Assembly: GCA_019412865.1 (NCBI GenBank)
Contig: DXOJ01000283.1
Span: 1 to 7,974, forward strand
Source: Bacteroides sp.
GTDB lineage: Bacteria > Bacteroidota > Bacteroidia > Bacteroidales > Bacteroidaceae
DNA length: 7,974 nt
Direction of reading: 5' to 3'
The notes below the pieces were generated by a model, which was given only the letters and a program-made list of their open reading frames with translations, ran no database searches and was not told where the DNA came from. How positions within the stretch are numbered: position 1 is the first letter of the stretch; every line of letters starts with the position of its first letter. This document shows, in pieces, positions 4,996-7,974 of this stretch. Position numbers and translations under genes: made by a program.

Positions 4996-5661
4996 TTATT
5001 TTAATTCATCATCGTGGCAATGGCAACCGTCTTCGTGACAGTGGCAATCATCATCGTGGCAATGACAGCCATCTTCTTCACAACAATCGTTGTCGTCGCT
5101 TGGTTCGTAAAATCCTTCTTCATTACCTACTTCCTCTTCTTCTTCCTCCTGGTTGTATTTCACGTCATGAAGGGCGCGAAGTGTGTTTACCAGTTTCTGT
5201 CCCCACAGTGTACCGAAGTTTTCCTGGCAGATGGCCAATGAATCATTCATTGTTTCGTTCAGTCCCAGTTGGAAGACAAATATGAAATCTTTAATATCCT
5301 GATAAATGTCGGCCAGGTCTTCCGATATAGACTTCTTGATAGGTTGGTCGCTATACACCATATCTTGCACGAATACGTCCAGATAATCATCCTTGTCAGC
5401 CATCAATCCGGAAAGGTTGATACGCAGAATTTCGTAAATCTCTTCTGTGACATACGTTTCAAGTGCTTCGTCCCCGATAGTCTCACATTTGGGCAGCATA
5501 GATGCTTTGAGATAGAGTAGGGGAAGTATTTTTAATGATGTATCAACGAAAGTGCTACGCTTCATGCGTTCGGCACGTTCGAGAAATGCACAAAATTCGG
5601 CAGCTACCGTTACGAACTCAATTACGTTTTTATCAAATATCGTTTGGCTTTCTTTTTCCAT
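4996..5661 (-). CDS. DUF5063-like protein with Cys/His-rich tail
   Basis: 221 aa, first gene of a three-gene minus-strand operon. Residues 1-168 are predicted mostly helical and soluble, with no signal peptide or membrane segment. From recall this looks like the DUF5063 family of Bacteroidetes, function unknown. Residues 171-190 are acidic (Q-E-E-E-E-E-E-V). The end is unusual: C193-C194, then CHCH at 199-202, 206-209 and 213-216, each flanked by Asp/Glu, an exact 7-residue period. That gives eight Cys and six His in the last 29 residues, a probable binder of zinc, nickel or another soft metal, comparable in kind to the metal-binding tails of SlyD or HypB. A metal-storage or metallochaperone role is inference only. 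A TACCTTTG box lies 22 nt upstream of the ATG. No catalytic motif is recognised. Confidence 0.75.
   Translation of the reverse strand: MEKESQTIFDKNVIEFVTVAAEFCAFLERAERMKRSTFVDTSLKILPLLYLKASMLPKCETIGDEALETYVTEEIYEILRINLSGLMADKDDYLDVFVQDMVYSDQPIKKSISEDLADIYQDIKDFIFVFQLGLNETMNDSLAICQENFGTLWGQKLVNTLRALHDVKYNQEEEEEEVGNEEGFYEPSDDNDCCEEDGCHCHDDDCHCHEDGCHCHDDELK
5014..5067 (-). repeat. Three-copy 21-bp coding repeat (CHCH heptads)
   Basis: The DNA encoding CHCH at residues 199-202, 206-209 and 213-216 repeats with a 21-bp period. The units are similar but not identical at codon level, for example GGCAATGGCA against GGCAATGACA on the plus strand. This suggests old tandem duplication kept by selection on the protein rather than a fresh slippage product. 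Confidence 0.65.
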
Positions 5662-5682
5662 GATCTATATTGATTTGAAACG

Positions 5683-5690
5683 CAAAGGTA
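5683..5690 (-). promoter_or_regulatory. Candidate -7 box for the DUF5063-exonuclease-rlmI operon
   Basis: On the minus strand this reads TACCTTTG, matching TAnnTTTG. It lies 22 nt upstream of the ATG at 5661, giving a leader of about 17 nt. No clear -33 TTTG is found at the expected spacing. Confidence 0.5.
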
Positions 5691-5703
5691 AGAAAAAGGA
5701 TTG

Positions 5704-5730
5704 AATGAGCGTAGTGCTCGTTATTTTTTT
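5704..5730 (+). terminator. Weak terminator-like hairpin between divergent promoters
   Basis: On the plus strand AATGAGC (5704-5710) can pair with GCTCGTT (5716-5722) around a GTAGT loop, with one U-G pair, and ATTTTTTT follows. No plus-strand gene lies upstream. It could only stop antisense transcription entering from the DUF5063 side, or it may be a simple inverted repeat serving as an operator between the two promoters. Confidence 0.25.
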
Positions 5731-5732
5731 AT

Positions 5733-5740
5733 TATTTTTG
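5733..5740 (+). promoter_or_regulatory. Candidate -7 box for ftsK
   Basis: TATTTTTG matches TAnnTTTG and is followed by CAGC, with initiation expected near 5745 and a leader of about 42 nt before the ATG at 5787. The surrounding T-rich run makes a chance match easier, and no good -33 element is seen. Confidence 0.45.
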
Positions 5741-5786
5741 CAGCTTAGAATCTCATTCCAGTTTTATAAAAAAGAATTAAAGACTC

Positions 5787-7974
5787 ATGGCAAAGAAGAA
5801 ATTAGATAAGGAGGCGGAACGTACTCCCTCTTCCCCCAGTAAAATTTTGGCTGTATTTAAGAATGAAACCATTCATTTTGTAATCGGATTGATGCTGGTC
5901 ATCTTTTCCGTTTACCTGTTGTTGGCTTTTTCTTCCTTCTTCTTCACGGGGGCTGCCGATCAAAGTATTATTGATAGTGGCAGTTCGGCAGATTTGGCAG
6001 CTGTTAATAATCAAGTGAAGAATTATGCAGGTTCACGCGGAGCGCAGTTGGCCAGTTATCTGATTAATGACTGTTTCGGCGTTTCCTCTTTCTTCATACT
6101 TGTTTTCCTGGCAGTGGCAGGATTGAAGTTAATGCGTGTACGTGTTGTACGTCTGTGGAAGTGGTTTATCGGCTGCACACTCTTGCTGGTCTGGTTCTCC
6201 GTATTCTTCGGATTTGCCTTTATGGATCATTATCAGGATTCCTTCATTTATTTGGGAGGTATGCACGGATATAATGTCAGTCGTTGGCTGATTTCGCAAG
6301 TTGGAGTACCCGGTGTGTGGATGATCCTGTTGATAACGGCTATCTGTTTCTTCATATATATAAGTGCACGTACCGTCATCTGGTTGCGTAAACTCTTCGC
6401 ATTGAGTTTCCTGAAACGCGAAAAGAAAGAAGAAAAGGAGAATGTTCCGGAAGGAGAAGGAGATCCGGAATTTACGACCTCCCAACCGCAAGAAGTGGAG
6501 TTCAATTTGAAACGGACGTATAAACAGACACCTCCTCCGGCACCAGTGATGGATATTCAGGCTGAAGAACCTGAAGACGACTTTCCTATTAATAAACCGG
6601 AAAAGGAAGATACTTCCGTATCTGACGAAAGTGAAGGAGTGACTATGGTATTTGAACCGACTGTTTCCAATCCTGTTCCTATTGTGCAGGAAGACTCTTT
6701 GGAAGAGACGGAACCCGGATTTGAGGTGGAACCGGCAGCTTCGGAAGAAGAATACCAAGGACCTGAACTCGAACCGTATAATCCTACTAAGGACTTGGAA
6801 AACTACCGTTTCCCGACTATCGATTTGATGAAGCATTTTGAAAATGATGATCCGACGATTGACATGGACGAGCAGAATGCAAATAAAGACCGCATCATCA
6901 ATACATTGCGCAGCTTCGGAATCGAAATCAGTACGATTAAAGCAACTGTGGGACCTACGGTAACTCTATATGAAATTACTCCGGAACAGGGAGTACGTAT
7001 TTCTAAAATCCGTGGTTTGGAAGATGATATCGCATTGAGCCTTTCCGCTGATGGTATCCGTATTATTGCTCCGATACCGGGTAAAGGAACCATCGGTATT
7101 GAAGTACCGAACAAGAATCCGAAGATTGTTTCCGGACAGAGTGTGATCGGAAGCAAGAAATTCCAGGAATCCAAATATGACTTGCCTATTGTATTGGGTA
7201 AGACGATCACGAACGAAGTCTTTATGTTCGACCTTTGCAAGATGCCGCACGTATTGGTGGCAGGTGCAACCGGTCAGGGTAAATCAGTCGGTTTGAATGC
7301 CATTATCACTTCCTTATTATATAAGAAGCATCCGGCAGAATTGAAGTTTGTACTGGTCGACCCGAAGAAAGTAGAATTCAGCATCTATTCGGTGATTGAA
7401 AATCACTTCCTTGCCAAACTTCCTGATGGAGGCGAACCGATTATTACGGACGTAACGAAAGTAGTGCAAACCCTGAACTCGGTTTGTGTGGAGATGGATA
7501 CCCGTTATGACCTTTTGAAGATGGCACATGTGCGTAATATCAAAGAATATAACGAGAAATTTATCAACCGCCGCCTGAATCCGGAAAAGGGACATAAGTT
7601 TATGCCGTATATCGTAGTGGTGATTGACGAGTTCGGAGATTTGATTATGACCGCCGGTAAGGAAGTGGAACTTCCGATTGCCCGTATTGCACAGTTGGCG
7701 CGTGCTGTCGGCATCCACATGATTATCGCTACACAGCGTCCGACTACTAATATTATTACAGGTACGATCAAAGCCAACTTCCCGGCACGTATCGCATTCC
7801 GTGTATCTGCCATGATGGACTCCCGTACTATTCTCGACCGTCCGGGTGCTAACCGTTTGATTGGTAAGGGGGATATGCTCTTCTTGCAGGGAGCCGATCC
7901 GGTGCGTGTGCAGTGTGCCTTTATCGATACGCCGGAAGTGGAGGAAATTAAGAAGTTTATTGCCCGTCAGCAAA
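5787..7974 (+). CDS. ftsK: DNA translocase FtsK/SpoIIIE family, 3' end beyond the window
   Basis: Open from the ATG at 5787 to the right edge: 729 codons visible without a stop. FtsK is an inner-membrane, division-site ATPase that pumps chromosomal DNA during segregation. Four membrane segments lie at about 30-53, 98-116, 126-146 and 174-196, the FtsK_4TM layout. An acidic, Pro-rich linker spans about 211-340. The alpha domain follows (about 341-460, including TVGPTVTLYEITP at 387-399), then the RecA-like motor: Walker A GATGQGKS at 493-500, V-D-P-K-K at 524-528, Walker B IVVVIDEFGDL at 609-619, and IATQRPT with FRVSAMMDSRTILD near the edge. The C-terminal gamma winged helix that reads polar DNA sites is expected beyond 7974. 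It is transcribed divergently from the DUF5063 operon. The linker is short compared with E. coli FtsK. Confidence 0.95.
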   Translation, partial: MAKKKLDKEAERTPSSPSKILAVFKNETIHFVIGLMLVIFSVYLLLAFSSFFFTGAADQSIIDSGSSADLAAVNNQVKNYAGSRGAQLASYLINDCFGVSSFFILVFLAVAGLKLMRVRVVRLWKWFIGCTLLLVWFSVFFGFAFMDHYQDSFIYLGGMHGYNVSRWLISQVGVPGVWMILLITAICFFIYISARTVIWLRKLFALSFLKREKKEEKENVPEGEGDPEFTTSQPQEVEFNLKRTYKQTPPPAPVMDIQAEEPEDDFPINKPEKEDTSVSDESEGVTMVFEPTVSNPVPIVQEDSLEETEPGFEVEPAASEEEYQGPELEPYNPTKDLENYRFPTIDLMKHFENDDPTIDMDEQNANKDRIINTLRSFGIEISTIKATVGPTVTLYEITPEQGVRISKIRGLEDDIALSLSADGIRIIAPIPGKGTIGIEVPNKNPKIVSGQSVIGSKKFQESKYDLPIVLGKTITNEVFMFDLCKMPHVLVAGATGQGKSVGLNAIITSLLYKKHPAELKFVLVDPKKVEFSIYSVIENHFLAKLPDGGEPIITDVTKVVQTLNSVCVEMDTRYDLLKMAHVRNIKEYNEKFINRRLNPEKGHKFMPYIVVVIDEFGDLIMTAGKEVELPIARIAQLARAVGIHMIIATQRPTTNIITGTIKANFPARIAFRVSAMMDSRTILDRPGANRLIGKGDMLFLQGADPVRVQCAFIDTPEVEEIKKFIARQQ

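Noticed and set aside
5014..5067. Short tandem repeats considered as a CRISPR array
   Set aside because: The period is 21 bp with no unique spacers, in frame, and it encodes a coherent CHCH repeat.
5014..5241. Plus-strand hydrophobic frame (Ile/Val/Phe-rich) opposite the Cys/His tail
   Set aside because: The hydrophobicity arises from the complement of Asp, Glu, His and Cys codons; the minus-strand protein explains the region.
6129..7973. Several long minus-strand frames opposite ftsK (6129-6836, 6803-7240, 7317-7973)
   Set aside because: The plus frame carries continuous FtsK motifs including Walker A and B; the antisense translations are rich in Arg, Phe and Ser with no domains, typical shadows.

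Overview
The window reads as a piece of a Bacteroides chromosome, probably Bacteroides sensu stricto. Three things point there: the protein sequences, candidate promoters of the Bacteroides -7 type (TAnnTTTG), and start codons preceded by A/T-rich sequence rather than strong Shine-Dalgarno sites. Species is not resolved. Most of the window is core-genome housekeeping. I see no insertion sequence, phage, CRISPR array, tRNA or rRNA.

Layout. Bases 1-2690 hold a run of four minus-strand genes, read from high to low coordinate: a NupG-type nucleoside:H+ symporter, a DUF151 bifunctional-nuclease-family protein with a C-terminal UVR motif, the 16S rRNA m3U1498 methyltransferase RsmE, and the first 24 codons of a lipoprotein that leaves the window at base 1. 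The gaps are 13, 8 and 51 nt, so this is probably one operon. Bases 2691-3091 are a 401-nt gap with no convincing protein gene. It holds a compact minus-strand unit: a -7 box, a 14-codon mini-ORF, a textbook intrinsic terminator, and an AT-rich palindrome just upstream. Nearer nupG is a second -7 box. Bases 3092-5661 hold a second minus-strand operon: a DUF5063-like protein with a Cys/His-rich tail, a DEDDy 3'-5' exonuclease, and an RlmI-type 23S rRNA cytosine methyltransferase. A GC-rich REP-like hairpin sits in the rlmI leader. Bases 5662-5786 are a divergent promoter region. From 5787 to the window end, on the plus strand, runs an FtsK/SpoIIIE DNA translocase open to the right edge (729 codons visible).

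How the parts fit. Both minus-strand operons lean towards RNA and ribosome maintenance (two rRNA methyltransferases, a DEDD exonuclease, a DUF151/UVR protein). One also carries nucleoside uptake, so nucleoside import may be co-expressed with RNA metabolism; that is inference. FtsK links chromosome segregation to division and is transcribed divergently from the DUF5063 operon.

The items most worth a second look are the small terminated transcription unit upstream of nupG (an sRNA or a translation-sensed attenuator) and the CHCH heptad tail on the DUF5063-like protein. I found no clear sign of a large undescribed system.
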